NCBI RefSeq assembly: GCF_016552165.1
Contig: NZ_JACVDA010000006.1
Location: 1 to 64,000 of the forward strand
Source of the DNA: Parvimonas parva
GTDB taxonomy: Bacteria; Bacillota; Clostridia; Tissierellales; Peptoniphilaceae
DNA length: 64,000 bases
Direction of reading: 5' to 3'
Shown: positions 43,942 to 54,417 of the stretch, one piece after another
How positions within the stretch are numbered: the first letter of the stretch is position 1
Layout of the letters: every line of letters begins with the position of its first letter
Position numbers and translations under genes: made by a program
Notes under the pieces: model-generated
Database searches by the model: none
What the model was told of the DNA's origin: nothing
What the model saw: only the letters and a program-made list of their open reading frames with translations

Positions 43942-43970
43942 TACCGACTTTTCACTATCTGGGCATATAA
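43942..43970 (-). pseudogene. Broken 5' part of tRNA-Phe
   Basis: Bases 43942-43970 repeat 43780-43806, which covers the first 21 bases of tRNA-Phe and six flanking bases. The only change is a 3-base segment replaced by 5 bases in the D-arm. The rest of the tRNA is missing, so it cannot function as a tRNA. Confidence 0.75.
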
Positions 43971-44194
43971 ATTATTCAAATTTTTTCTTTGATAATATTG
44001 AAATATAAATCAATAAAAAACAAAATAATCTTAACTCATAAGTACCTTGATATTATACAATATTAATATAACATTGTCAAGTATTTTTCTAAAAATATTG
44101 TTGCTATTAATTAATCTCAAATTGCTGTAAATTTAAAATTTTGAACAAAAATAAAATTTTTTTAAAATTTTTTTTATTTTTTGCCGTTTTTTAA
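43971..44194. other. Gene-free AT-rich stretch before guaB
   Basis: I see no gene, riboswitch core or clear hairpin here. It lies between the divergent tRNA cluster and guaB and must hold any upstream control sites of both. Confidence 0.4.
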
Positions 44195-44222
44195 TTGATT
44201 TTTTTTTTTATTGTTGTATAAT
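44195..44222 (+). promoter_or_regulatory. Promoter of guaB
   Basis: TTGATT (44195-44200) and TATAAT (44217-44222) are 16 bases apart. The leader to the start codon is about 100 bases long, with no recognisable purine riboswitch. Confidence 0.65.
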
Positions 44223-44285
44223 ATATGTTAATATATTTTTTGATAAATTTTAATTTAATTGCTTTTTAAATTTTTCAAAAAATAA

Positions 44286-45791
<1,506 letters not shown>

Positions 45792-45800
45792 TTATATAGA

Positions 45801-45840
45801 AAAAGGCTATTCGTTTTAAAGCGAATAGCCTTTATTTTTT
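45801..45840. terminator. Bidirectional terminator of guaB
   Basis: A 12-pair stem (arms 45802-45813 and 45822-45833) with an 8-base loop has T-rich sequence to the right. It also faces the convergent ywlG-like gene. Confidence 0.85.
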
Positions 45841-45847
45841 TTAATTA

Positions 45848-46390
45848 TTATTGATATACCGCTCTACTTCCACCAATCAATTTTGGCCTTGAAGTCAATG
45901 CCGTTAAATGAGCATTCCCTATTTCTTTTATTGATAATCTTACCGGTACTTGAACAAATTTTACATGCATACCAATGGAAGTGTCGCCTATGTCAAGTCC
46001 TGCTTTCGCAACTATTTTTTCTACAACTACCGGATTTTTAAATAATTCATAAGCTGAGGTTGCGACTCCACCACCCGCATTTTTTTGTGGTACAACATTT
46101 ACTATTTCAAAATTATTTTTTCTTGCAACACATTTTTCAACAACCAACGCTCTGTTCAAATGCTCACAACATTGAACTGCAAAATTCACATTTATTTTAT
46201 CCAATTTTTCTTTTATAGTTTCAACAATCAGTTTGCCAACCTCAATATCTGTATCTTTTCCAATATGTTTTCCTTTTACTTCACTTGTACTGCAACCCAA
46301 AACAAAAATATCGCCCTCTTCAAACTTTGCCTTTTCAATAAGCTCGTCCATACAAATTTGTAAATCTTCTTTAATTTTCATTAAGTCCAT
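45848..46390 (-). CDS. TIGR01440/DUF436 family protein (YwlG-like)
   Basis: A 180-residue protein of the conserved but uncharacterised YwlG group. Recognisable stretches are LGCSTSEVKGKHIGK near residue 31, QCCEHLNRALVVE near 67, VPQKNAGGGVATSAY near 94 and GDTSIGMHVKFVQVPVR near 133. In other Firmicutes it lies near glyA or upp. Here it is the last gene of the ribF-galE-MATE run, 11 bases after the MATE gene. I chose the first ATG because GGAGG precedes it. Confidence 0.87.
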   Translation of the reverse strand: MDLMKIKEDLQICMDELIEKAKFEEGDIFVLGCSTSEVKGKHIGKDTDIEVGKLIVETIKEKLDKINVNFAVQCCEHLNRALVVEKCVARKNNFEIVNVVPQKNAGGGVATSAYELFKNPVVVEKIVAKAGLDIGDTSIGMHVKFVQVPVRLSIKEIGNAHLTALTSRPKLIGGSRAVYQ

Positions 46391-46401
46391 AAGAAACCTC
46401 C

Positions 46402-47733
46402 TTAAACCTCTATCTTCCTTAGAGTTCTAAAAAGCAATATAAAACCCGTTACAGCTGAAATAGCATCAACTATTGGATAACTAATCCATGCTCCTAAAAC
46501 TCCAAATTCACCTACCATAATTATAACTATTGGAATATATAAAAGTGTTTCTCTATAAATCGATAATAAAAAATTGTATCTTTCCTTACCGATAGATTGG
46601 AAAAAGTATATACAAATATAATAAAAACTAAGAAGTGGAAAAACTAAGATAACATATTTAAAACTTTTAGTAGCTATCTCTAAAAGCCTTTCATCTTTTA
46701 AAAATAAATTTATAACAAATTTTACATTGTAAATCATAAATATCCAGATTATCGTAGATAGAGAAAAAACTAATACAAAACCTGTTTTTATAATTTTTTT
46801 CATTTTAAAAAAGTTTTTTGCTCCATAATTATAAGAAATTAATGGTTGAATTGAACTACTCACTCCAATCATAGCCACAAACATAAACATAGATACCTTT
46901 GTAACTACGCCAACTAAAATAATTGCATCATTTCCACCAACCGGTAAAAGCAAATGATTAAGCACACTAATCAAAATCGCATCCGAAAACTCTATTATGA
47001 ATGAAGAAAAACCTATTGCTAAAATATTGCAAGAAATTTTTATATCAAATCTCGGGATCAAACTAAAACCATTTTCTCTTTGCAATTTTTTTACATAGAA
47101 AAATGCAAATACAAAAGAAATAATTTGACTAAAAACGGTAGCAATTGCTGCACCCTCAACGCCCATATTAAAATGTTTAACTAAAACAAAGTCGATTACT
47201 ATATTTATAAAAGCTCCGATGCTTGAAGAAAACAACATAACTTTCATCTTTCCATAAGCAATATTCATATAACCAAAGACTGTTGTAAATGCTAAAAAAA
47301 CATTCCCAAACATAACTATTCTTAAATATCCAACTGAATGTATGAGTATTTCATCTCTTGCTCCTAAAAACATACAAATATCCTTAATAAACAAAAGAGA
47401 GATTGTTGTAACTAAAAAAATTATAATCAAAGTTAGTCCTGTTACAGCCGTTGTATATTTAGTTATTTCTTTTGAACGCTTTTCTCCAAGCCTTCTTGAT
47501 ATTAAATTTGAAACTCCAATTCCAAGACAAATTGAAATTGCAATAACGAGTCTTTGCAAAGGAAAAACAACGCTCAAAGCGCCTATCGAATTTGCTCCAA
47601 CATATTTTCCAACGAAAAAAGTATCGACCATATTGTATAGCTCTGCAATCAAAATACTCAAAATTCCTGGAATTGCAAAATGCAAAAGCGCTTTAATAAT
47701 ATTATTTTCAGAATAAACACTCTTGGTGTCCAT
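46402..47733 (-). CDS. MATE family efflux transporter
   Basis: A 443-residue membrane protein with about 12 helices in two halves. The MATE signature appears as IPGILSILIAELYNMVDTFFVGKYVG near residues 19-45, and a second-half equivalent runs through VGVVTKVSMFMFVAMIGVSSSIQPLISYNYGA near 265-297. It most likely exports cationic compounds or drugs using an ion gradient. It follows galE by 14 bases, with the ribosome-binding site GGAGG between. Confidence 0.9.
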   Translation of the reverse strand: MDTKSVYSENNIIKALLHFAIPGILSILIAELYNMVDTFFVGKYVGANSIGALSVVFPLQRLVIAISICLGIGVSNLISRRLGEKRSKEITKYTTAVTGLTLIIIFLVTTISLLFIKDICMFLGARDEILIHSVGYLRIVMFGNVFLAFTTVFGYMNIAYGKMKVMLFSSSIGAFINIVIDFVLVKHFNMGVEGAAIATVFSQIISFVFAFFYVKKLQRENGFSLIPRFDIKISCNILAIGFSSFIIEFSDAILISVLNHLLLPVGGNDAIILVGVVTKVSMFMFVAMIGVSSSIQPLISYNYGAKNFFKMKKIIKTGFVLVFSLSTIIWIFMIYNVKFVINLFLKDERLLEIATKSFKYVILVFPLLSFYYICIYFFQSIGKERYNFLLSIYRETLLYIPIVIIMVGEFGVLGAWISYPIVDAISAVTGFILLFRTLRKIEV

Positions 47734-47747
47734 CGTTATAAACCTCC

Positions 47748-48764
47748 TTAATCCTCATATCCATTTGGATTATTTAATTGCCATCTCCAACTGTCTTCAC
47801 ACATTTCTCTTATTCCATATTTAGCTTCCCAACCAAGTTCTTCCTTTGCCTTAGTAGAATCAGCAAAACATTCTGCAATATCTCCGCTTCTTCTCGGAGT
47901 AACTACATATTTTATCTTTTTCCCTGTAACTTCTTCAAAATTTTTAATCATATCAAAAACACTATAACCTTCACCTGTTCCAAGATTATAAATTCTAACA
48001 GCTTTACTGTCTTCAAATTTTTTAATTGCTTTTATATGACCTAATGCTAAATCCAAAACATGAATATAATCCCTTACACCTGTTCCATCTTTTGTTTCAT
48101 AGTCATCTCCAAAAACTCTAACATAGTCTAATTTACCAACTGCAACTTGAGTTATATATGGAACTAAATTATTAGGAATTCCATTAGGATTTTCACCTAT
48201 TCTACCGCTCTTATGAGCTCCAATCGGATTAAAATATCTAAGAAGAACAATATTCCAATCATTATCGGAAATATACAAATCCGTAAAAATTTCTTCTGAA
48301 AATAATTTTGTTCTTCCGTAAGGATTTGTAACAGAAAGTGAAAAATCTTCTTTTATAGGAACAGACTTCGGCTTTCCATAAACAGTAGCAGAAGAGCTGA
48401 AAATTAAATTTTTTACATTAAATTCTCTCATAACTTCTATAAGTTTTATGCTTCCGTTAATATTATTATCATAATATTCTATAGGTTTTTCAACTGATTC
48501 TCCAACAGCCTTAAGTCCTGCAAAATGTATTACCCCATAAATATCATTTTCTGAAAAAATCTTTCTAAGTATTTCTTTATCTCTAATATCACCTTTGTAG
48601 AATTTGAATTTTTTGCCACTAAGCTCTTCAATTCTTCTTAAAACTTTTTCGCTTGAGTTGTAAAAATTATCAATTATTACTACATCATATCCTTCATTTA
48701 AAAGTTCTATACAAGTATGAGAGCCAATATATCCGGCTCCTCCTGTAACTAAAATTTGTTTCAT
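47748..48764 (-). CDS. galE: UDP-glucose 4-epimerase
   Basis: The 338-residue short-chain dehydrogenase-type enzyme interconverts UDP-glucose and UDP-galactose. It shows the NAD-binding GGAGYIGSHT near residue 7, the catalytic SSSATVYG near 123 and PYGRTK near 148 (Tyr and Lys), and the C-terminal PRRSGDIAECFAD typical of GalE. It is 9 bases after ribF and 14 before the MATE gene. It would supply UDP-galactose for surface polysaccharide. Confidence 0.95.
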   Translation of the reverse strand: MKQILVTGGAGYIGSHTCIELLNEGYDVVIIDNFYNSSEKVLRRIEELSGKKFKFYKGDIRDKEILRKIFSENDIYGVIHFAGLKAVGESVEKPIEYYDNNINGSIKLIEVMREFNVKNLIFSSSATVYGKPKSVPIKEDFSLSVTNPYGRTKLFSEEIFTDLYISDNDWNIVLLRYFNPIGAHKSGRIGENPNGIPNNLVPYITQVAVGKLDYVRVFGDDYETKDGTGVRDYIHVLDLALGHIKAIKKFEDSKAVRIYNLGTGEGYSVFDMIKNFEEVTGKKIKYVVTPRRSGDIAECFADSTKAKEELGWEAKYGIREMCEDSWRWQLNNPNGYED

Positions 48765-48773
48765 ATTTATCTC

Positions 48774-49700
48774 CTATTTTATATTTTTAATCAATTCTCT
48801 ACATATAATTTCATCTTTTTTTAATTGTTCTATCAGTTCATCAACTGAATTGAACTTAATATTATCTCTTAATCTTTTTAAAAAGCAAAGCTCAATATCT
48901 TTTCCGTAAATATCTTCATCAAAATCAAAAATATGTGATTCTATTGTAGATTTTTTATTATCAAAAGTTGGATTGTAACCAATACTTGAAAAGCTATAAA
49001 GTTCTTTTTCATCAACTATCGTCTTTGTAAAATAAACTCCCTCTTTTGGAATAACATAATTAAAAGAAATATCCAAATTTGCAGTAGGAAAACCTAGATT
49101 TCTCCCTCTTTGAAAACCAGAAACAACTTTACCCTTTATAGAATAAAAATTACCAAGCAAATCTTTTACAAGTTCAACATTTCCATTTCTTATGTATTCA
49201 ATAATTTTTGTACTACTAATTTCCATATTATCTAAACTTATCTTATCAACAATAGTACAAGATAAATTTTTATTATTCATATATGATTTAATAAAATCAG
49301 TATTTCCCCCACGATTTTTTGCAAATCTATAATCACTTCCAACAACGATATGTTTTACATTTAAGTTTTCAGTTAAAAACTCCAAAAATTCTAATGGAGT
49401 TAAATTTTTAATCTTTTCAGAAAACTCAATGCTAAAAACATAATCTATATTAAAACTTTCAAGCCTTTTTAATTTATCATAAAAGGACATTATCCTACTT
49501 GAACTCTGATTAAAAATAAAATCCTTAGTATGGCTTTCAAAAAGAAAAACAACAGTCTTATATCCCTTTTTAATCTTTATATTATTTAATTCAGAAATCA
49601 AACTTTGATGACCGATATGAAAACCATCAAAATTTCCCAGAGCTACAACAATATTATCAAATTTAAAATCACTTTCCAAATTCAATTTAAAATGCTCCAT
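48774..49700 (-). CDS. ribF: Bifunctional riboflavin kinase/FAD synthetase
   Basis: The 308-residue enzyme makes FMN from riboflavin, then FAD. The N-terminal nucleotidyltransferase domain shows ALGNFDGFHIGHQSLI near residue 21, EFSEKIKNLTPLEFL near 102 and VVGSDYRFAKNRGG near 123. The C-terminal kinase domain has GFQRGRNLGFPTANL near 199 and ESHIFDFDEDIYG near 262. It is the first gene of the ribF-galE-MATE-ywlG run. No FMN riboswitch is seen upstream. Confidence 0.94.
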   Translation of the reverse strand: MEHFKLNLESDFKFDNIVVALGNFDGFHIGHQSLISELNNIKIKKGYKTVVFLFESHTKDFIFNQSSSRIMSFYDKLKRLESFNIDYVFSIEFSEKIKNLTPLEFLEFLTENLNVKHIVVGSDYRFAKNRGGNTDFIKSYMNNKNLSCTIVDKISLDNMEISSTKIIEYIRNGNVELVKDLLGNFYSIKGKVVSGFQRGRNLGFPTANLDISFNYVIPKEGVYFTKTIVDEKELYSFSSIGYNPTFDNKKSTIESHIFDFDEDIYGKDIELCFLKRLRDNIKFNSVDELIEQLKKDEIICRELIKNIK

Positions 49701-49732
49701 AAAAACCCCTTTTTCATTTAATCTTTAAAGTA

Positions 49733-49761
49733 ATTATACCAAAAAAAAGAGTAAATTTCAA
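49733..49761 (-). promoter_or_regulatory. Promoter of ribF operon
   Basis: On the minus strand TTGAAA (49756-49761) and TATAAT (49733-49738) are 17 bases apart, about 35 bases before the start codon. Confidence 0.75.
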
Positions 49762-49805
49762 TTTTGATACTAAACACTAATTAAAATTACTAAAGTTAAA
49801 TAAAG

Positions 49806-49866
49806 TACCTGCTTGAAGACCTCTCCAAGCACTACGTTTTGTCGAGGTGACGTTTTAGGTGCTTTT
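49806..49866. other. Structured GC-richer stretch, possible small RNA or remnant
   Basis: In an AT-rich gap this stretch is clearly richer in G and C. It contains a hairpin at 49812-49829 that folds better on the minus strand, and arms AAGCAC/GTGCTT at about 49827-49832 and 49859-49864, with a T5 run on the plus side. It has no reading frame. It could be a small RNA or a decayed insertion. Confidence 0.3.
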
Positions 49867-49903
49867 TAAAATATTTAGTCAGTATTTATTAGTTATTGAA
49901 CCT

Positions 49904-49934
49904 AAAAAAGTGTGTCCGTTAAGAACACACTTTA
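49904..49934 (-). terminator. Terminator of the exporter-Mrp operon
   Basis: Complementary arms at about 49908-49914 and 49925-49933 form a hairpin followed by six T residues on the minus strand, directly after the Mrp-type ATPase gene. Confidence 0.75.
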
Positions 49935-49935
49935 T

Positions 49936-50772
49936 CTATAATTTTTCTATTGCATCTAATATATCTGTTAAGCAATCTGTATCTAATTTTTCGGCTTCCC
50001 CTTCATCAACCATTTCAGGTATTTTTTTATCAAGTGGAATTTTTGCAACATTTGTAAGTCCAAATTTTCTTGATATGTAAGGTAAGTCGCTTTCTCCAAA
50101 TATATTTAATTCTTCGTTACAACAAGGACATTTAAAGTAACTCATATTTTCAACAATTCCTATAATTGGAATATTCATCATTCTTGCCATTTTAACTGCC
50201 TTTTCCACAATCATAGAAACCAAATCTTGTGGTGAGGTTACAATTATAATTCCATCAACAGGTAGTGATTGGAAAACTGTTAGTGGCACATCACCTGTTC
50301 CTGGTGGCATATCAACGAACATATAATCTACATTTTCCCAAACAACATCTGTCCAAAATTGTTTTATTACTCCTGCGATAACAGGTCCTCTCCAGATAAC
50401 AGGGTCTGTTTCTTTTTCAAGTAATAAATTTATACTCATTATTTTAATTCCATTTTCAGTTGTTGAAGGAATGATTCCTCTTTCATCTATTCTAGCTTTT
50501 TTGTCAATCCCAAAAGATTTTGGTATTGATGGTCCAGTAATATCGGCATCTAAAATACCAACTTCTTTTCCTCTTTTCATCATTCCACTCGCAAGCATAG
50601 AAGTGATTAAAGATTTTCCAACTCCACCTTTACCACTAATTACACCTATAACTTTTTTTATGTCGCTAAATTGATTTTGTTCAACCAACAAGCTTTCAAA
50701 TTCTTCTGATACCCCACAGCTTGATGCACTTGAGCAACCAGAACAACCACCTGAACTACAACCACTACTCAT
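49936..50772 (-). CDS. Mrp/NBP35 family Fe-S cluster carrier ATPase
   Basis: A 278-residue P-loop ATPase that holds and delivers iron-sulfur clusters. The deviant Walker A motif ISGKGGVGKS is near residue 45, and a CPCC pair near 215 is the expected cluster-binding site at the dimer interface. The N-terminus is unusually cysteine- and serine-rich (CSSGGCSGCSSASSCG, residues 5-20), giving a possible second cluster site as in Nbp35-type proteins. It follows the ABC exporter genes by 10 bases and ends at a terminator. Confidence 0.92.
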   Translation of the reverse strand: MSSGCSSGGCSGCSSASSCGVSEEFESLLVEQNQFSDIKKVIGVISGKGGVGKSLITSMLASGMMKRGKEVGILDADITGPSIPKSFGIDKKARIDERGIIPSTTENGIKIMSINLLLEKETDPVIWRGPVIAGVIKQFWTDVVWENVDYMFVDMPPGTGDVPLTVFQSLPVDGIIIVTSPQDLVSMIVEKAVKMARMMNIPIIGIVENMSYFKCPCCNEELNIFGESDLPYISRKFGLTNVAKIPLDKKIPEMVDEGEAEKLDTDCLTDILDAIEKL

Positions 50773-50782
50773 ATTGTTCCTC

Positions 50783-52528
50783 CTATATTTTTAATTCTTC
50801 AGAAATATACATTTTATAATATATTCCCTTTTTATTTATCAATTCTAAATGAGTTCCTTGTTCAAGAATAATCCCATTTTCAATTAAAACAATCTTATCA
50901 CAATCCTTAATCGTTGACAATCTATGTGCAACAATTATAGACGTCTTTCCTTTTAAAATTTCTTTCATCTTATTTTGAATGATTTTTTCCGTTTCAGTAT
51001 CTATCGAAGAAGTTGCCTCATCTAATATCAATAATTTCGGATTTTTTATCAAAGCTCTTGCAAAAGAGATTAATTGTTTTTGACCGTTGGATATACTATA
51101 CCCATTTTCGCCAATGATTGTATCAATTCCATTTGGTAACTTATTTATAAAGTCATTTATTCCAAGCAAATCACAAACTTCAAAAATTTCCTCATCACTT
51201 GCATTTACATTTCCAAATTTTATATTTTCTTTTATTGAAATGGAAAAAAGTTGTGGCTGTTGCAAAACATATCCAAGATTGTCATACAAAAAAGTTTTAT
51301 CAACATTTTTATAATCAATTCCGTCAAGATAGATATTTCCAGAAGTTACATCATAAAATTTACAAATCAAATTTACTATTGTAGATTTTCCACTTCCCGT
51401 ACTTCCTATAAAAGCAACACTTTCACCTTTTTTTATTTCAAAATTAAAATCTTTTAAAATTAATTTTTCATCATCAAAATAATGAAAATTTACATTTTCA
51501 AATCTAATATTTCCTTCAAATTCCAAATTGTTTTTCTTTTCTTGTAAAACTTCATCTTCTTCATACAAAATTTGAAAAACTCTTTCAGCTGATGCCTGTG
51601 CAGATTTTAAATCTGTAAAAATTTGAGCGAGCATTTTAAAAGGCTCAAATATTTGAAAACTATAAGTTAAAAAACTTAAAAACGCTCCGTATGTCATTAC
51701 ATTTTTCATAACTGAAATTGACGAAAAATTAAATGCAAAACCTACACCAATACTTGCAACAAACATAACTATAGGAACAAAAATTGCAGATATTAATATA
51801 GATTTTAAATTATATTTTCTATATTTTTCATTGAAACTTAAAAATTCTCTTCGCTTTTTATTTTCAATTCCAAGAGCTTTAATTGTCTTTATATAGCTTA
51901 AAGACTCTGTATAACTTTTAATGATTTTTGAATTATAATCTCTTACTTTTCTTTGAAATTTCAAAATATTTTTTTGAAAAATCATCGTAACTATATAAAT
52001 TACAGGTAGCATTAAAAATAGCATTAAAGTCAATGTATAGCTTAAATAAAGCATAATCGAAACAGAAAACAACAAAACAATAATGCTATGACAAGCATCT
52101 ATGACTCCCCAACTAAAAACTTCGCTAAGTTTTTGAACGTCTGAAGTCAATCTTGAAATCAATTCACCCGTTTCATATCTCTTTACTGTTGTCAATGAAA
52201 ATCTTTCAATTTTTTCAAAAACGGATTTTCTAATTTCCTTTGAAACTTTATATTCCAGTTTTCCACCTAAAACATAAAAACTGTAAATTGCAAGAGTTGA
52301 AATTATTACAAGCGAAAAAAATGCAATTCCAGCTAAAACAAAACCTTTTAAGTTCTGTCTTGTTATAAAATCATCTGTAAGTAGTTTTATAGACAAAGGA
52401 ACAACTGCTTGTAAAACACCTGCAATTACAACTACAAACATCAACATATAAAGTTTTTTATATTCAATTTTATAAAATTTTATTAAATCTCTAAAAACAT
52501 TTATATTTACAATTTTCTTTTTATCCAT
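50783..52528 (-). CDS. ABC exporter subunit (canonical Walker B, degenerate signature)
   Basis: A 581-residue half-transporter: six-helix membrane domain (about 1-320) then an ATPase. Walker A is GSTGSGKST near 374, Walker B is LLILDEATSSID with the catalytic Glu, and the H-loop is AHRLSTI. The signature motif is altered to SISNGQKQ instead of LSGGQ. It overlaps the previous gene by 8 bases and surely pairs with it. The altered signature would face the partner's altered Walker B, leaving one working and one weak ATP site. Likely a drug, lipid or peptide exporter. Confidence 0.92.
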   Translation of the reverse strand: MDKKKIVNINVFRDLIKFYKIEYKKLYMLMFVVVIAGVLQAVVPLSIKLLTDDFITRQNLKGFVLAGIAFFSLVIISTLAIYSFYVLGGKLEYKVSKEIRKSVFEKIERFSLTTVKRYETGELISRLTSDVQKLSEVFSWGVIDACHSIIVLLFSVSIMLYLSYTLTLMLFLMLPVIYIVTMIFQKNILKFQRKVRDYNSKIIKSYTESLSYIKTIKALGIENKKRREFLSFNEKYRKYNLKSILISAIFVPIVMFVASIGVGFAFNFSSISVMKNVMTYGAFLSFLTYSFQIFEPFKMLAQIFTDLKSAQASAERVFQILYEEDEVLQEKKNNLEFEGNIRFENVNFHYFDDEKLILKDFNFEIKKGESVAFIGSTGSGKSTIVNLICKFYDVTSGNIYLDGIDYKNVDKTFLYDNLGYVLQQPQLFSISIKENIKFGNVNASDEEIFEVCDLLGINDFINKLPNGIDTIIGENGYSISNGQKQLISFARALIKNPKLLILDEATSSIDTETEKIIQNKMKEILKGKTSIIVAHRLSTIKDCDKIVLIENGIILEQGTHLELINKKGIYYKMYISEELKI

Positions 52529-54311
52529 TATTTACATCATATTCCTTACTTTGAATTTCATTTATCTTGCTATACATTCCATTTTTTTGTATCAATTCAT
52601 TATGCTTTCCGCTTTCAACAATCTTTCCCTCATTAATAACAATTATGTTATCACAATTATTTATCGTTGAAATTCTATGTGAAATAAAAATTGACGTAAA
52701 TTTTCTATCCATTGATTTTAAAGCATTATTTATCTTCAAATCCGTATTCATATCAACAGCACTTAAACTGTCATCTAAAATCAACACTTCAAACGGTTTT
52801 AACAAACTTCTCGCAATGGAAATTCTCTGTTTTTGTCCACCAGAAAGATTTACACCATTATCGACAACTATGGTTTCATATTTTGAAGAAAAATTCAAAA
52901 TTTCGTTGTGAATTGAAGAAATATTAGTCGCCCCATAAACAGAGTCTTCCCCTATATTGTCATCAACAATTTTTACATTATCCATAATTGACATATTAAA
53001 AAGTTCACTATCTTGCATAATCGCAGAAATTTTTTCTCTAATGTACCTTTTATTTATCTCATTTATATTTATTCCGTCAATTAAAATTTCTCCACTTGTA
53101 GCCTCAAAAAGTCCAAGCAAAAGATAGACTATCATACTCTTGCCACTTCCGGTTGCTCCTATGATTCCTAAACTTTCCCCTGCATTTACTACAAAACTTA
53201 CATCATCTAAAACTAAATTTTCATTAATTTTTAAAGATACATTTTTAAATTCTATTTTTTCAGAAAATGAAACATCACTTATTCCACATTCATAATCTTC
53301 CTCAGGTAAATCCAAAACTTCATAAATTCTGGAAATCGAAACACTTGCTTTCGCCATATCACTAAGCAACTGCCCAATCTGTCTAATAGGCCAAACAATC
53401 ATATTAATATAGATAACAAAAGCAATCAAATCTCCAAAATTCATTTTGCCTGTAATTGTTTCATAACCACCTACAACCAAAACTATCGCCAGTTGTAAAA
53501 AAGTTAAAAAGTCATTTACAGCCCTAAACTTTGCAAAAGTCCTCATAAAAGTATTTTGCATAATATTAAAAGTTTCATTTTTTTCTCTAAAAAGATTTAA
53601 AATATACTTTTCACGATTAAAAGCTTTAATAACTCTAGTATTGAATAAAACTTCTTTTATGAATACCATAAGTTCACTTTCAGCCTCATCTGTTTTTTTG
53701 AAAATTTTTCCAATTTTACCATAAAAAACATAAGACAAAATGGAAATAACAACGCAAAGACTTATACTTATAGTCGCAAGTTTAAAATTAATCAAAGACA
53801 TAACTATAATTACCAGAATAATTGTTGCAACAGAGCCAAAAGCATTTACAAGCTGAGTTGCAAAAAGTTTTCTAACCGTTTCAATATCAGAAGAACTTCT
53901 TTGAATCAAATCTCCAGTAGAATAATCATTTAAGCATCTTATATCCAAATTTAAAAATTTATTATACATTTTTTCTTTTAAATTAAAAATCAAATTTTCA
54001 CAAGCGACATTTGAATAATAATTCCTTAAAAAAATAAAAATACAGCTAATTCCTGTTAAAATAACTATTACAAAAGCCAATATGTATATATTTTCTCTTA
54101 AAAAATCTCTACCACCTATAAAGTCAACAGCTCTCCTTAAAATATCGTACTTATACTCCTTATTTCCGATTATAGAGTCAACTGTAATCATAATAACAAT
54201 CGGAGTAAGCCCCGAAAAAATTTGTATAAAAATTGTAGAAATCATAGAAAGAAAATAAGTTAATCTATTATTTTTTAAAATTTTCCAAAAAAGTTTAATT
54301 TCTTTCAACAT
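52521..54311 (-). CDS. ABC exporter subunit (degenerate Walker B, canonical signature)
   Basis: A 596-residue half-transporter with an N-terminal membrane domain (about 1-330) and an ATPase. Walker A is GATGSGKSM near 380, the signature NLSGGQKQR is intact, but Walker B ends LILDDSLSAVD, so Asp replaces the catalytic Glu. Together with the next gene this gives the asymmetric pair known from heterodimeric exporters such as BmrC/BmrD, LmrC/LmrD and TM287/TM288. It is the first gene of the operon. The cargo is unknown. Confidence 0.92.
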   Translation of the reverse strand: MLKEIKLFWKILKNNRLTYFLSMISTIFIQIFSGLTPIVIMITVDSIIGNKEYKYDILRRAVDFIGGRDFLRENIYILAFVIVILTGISCIFIFLRNYYSNVACENLIFNLKEKMYNKFLNLDIRCLNDYSTGDLIQRSSSDIETVRKLFATQLVNAFGSVATIILVIIVMSLINFKLATISISLCVVISILSYVFYGKIGKIFKKTDEAESELMVFIKEVLFNTRVIKAFNREKYILNLFREKNETFNIMQNTFMRTFAKFRAVNDFLTFLQLAIVLVVGGYETITGKMNFGDLIAFVIYINMIVWPIRQIGQLLSDMAKASVSISRIYEVLDLPEEDYECGISDVSFSEKIEFKNVSLKINENLVLDDVSFVVNAGESLGIIGATGSGKSMIVYLLLGLFEATSGEILIDGININEINKRYIREKISAIMQDSELFNMSIMDNVKIVDDNIGEDSVYGATNISSIHNEILNFSSKYETIVVDNGVNLSGGQKQRISIARSLLKPFEVLILDDSLSAVDMNTDLKINNALKSMDRKFTSIFISHRISTINNCDNIIVINEGKIVESGKHNELIQKNGMYSKINEIQSKEYDVNNG

Positions 54312-54371
54312 ATCACCTCATAAAATACATACATATATTTTAATCTAATTTAGAAAAAAAGGCAAATTTAT

Positions 54372-54400
54372 TTGGGTTTGTTCCACTTTTTTGGTATAAT
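54372..54400 (+). promoter_or_regulatory. Promoter of choloylglycine-hydrolase-like gene
   Basis: TTGGGT (54372-54377) and TATAAT (54395-54400) are 17 bases apart. The leader is very short, about 12 bases, ending in the site AGGAGGTGATTTT before the ATG. Confidence 0.65.
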
Positions 54401-54417
54401 ACATAGGAGGTGATTTT

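Noticed and set aside
49701-49935. FMN riboswitch before ribF
   Set aside because: None of the conserved RFN core segments is present, and the promoter lies so close to ribF that no aptamer would fit in the leader.
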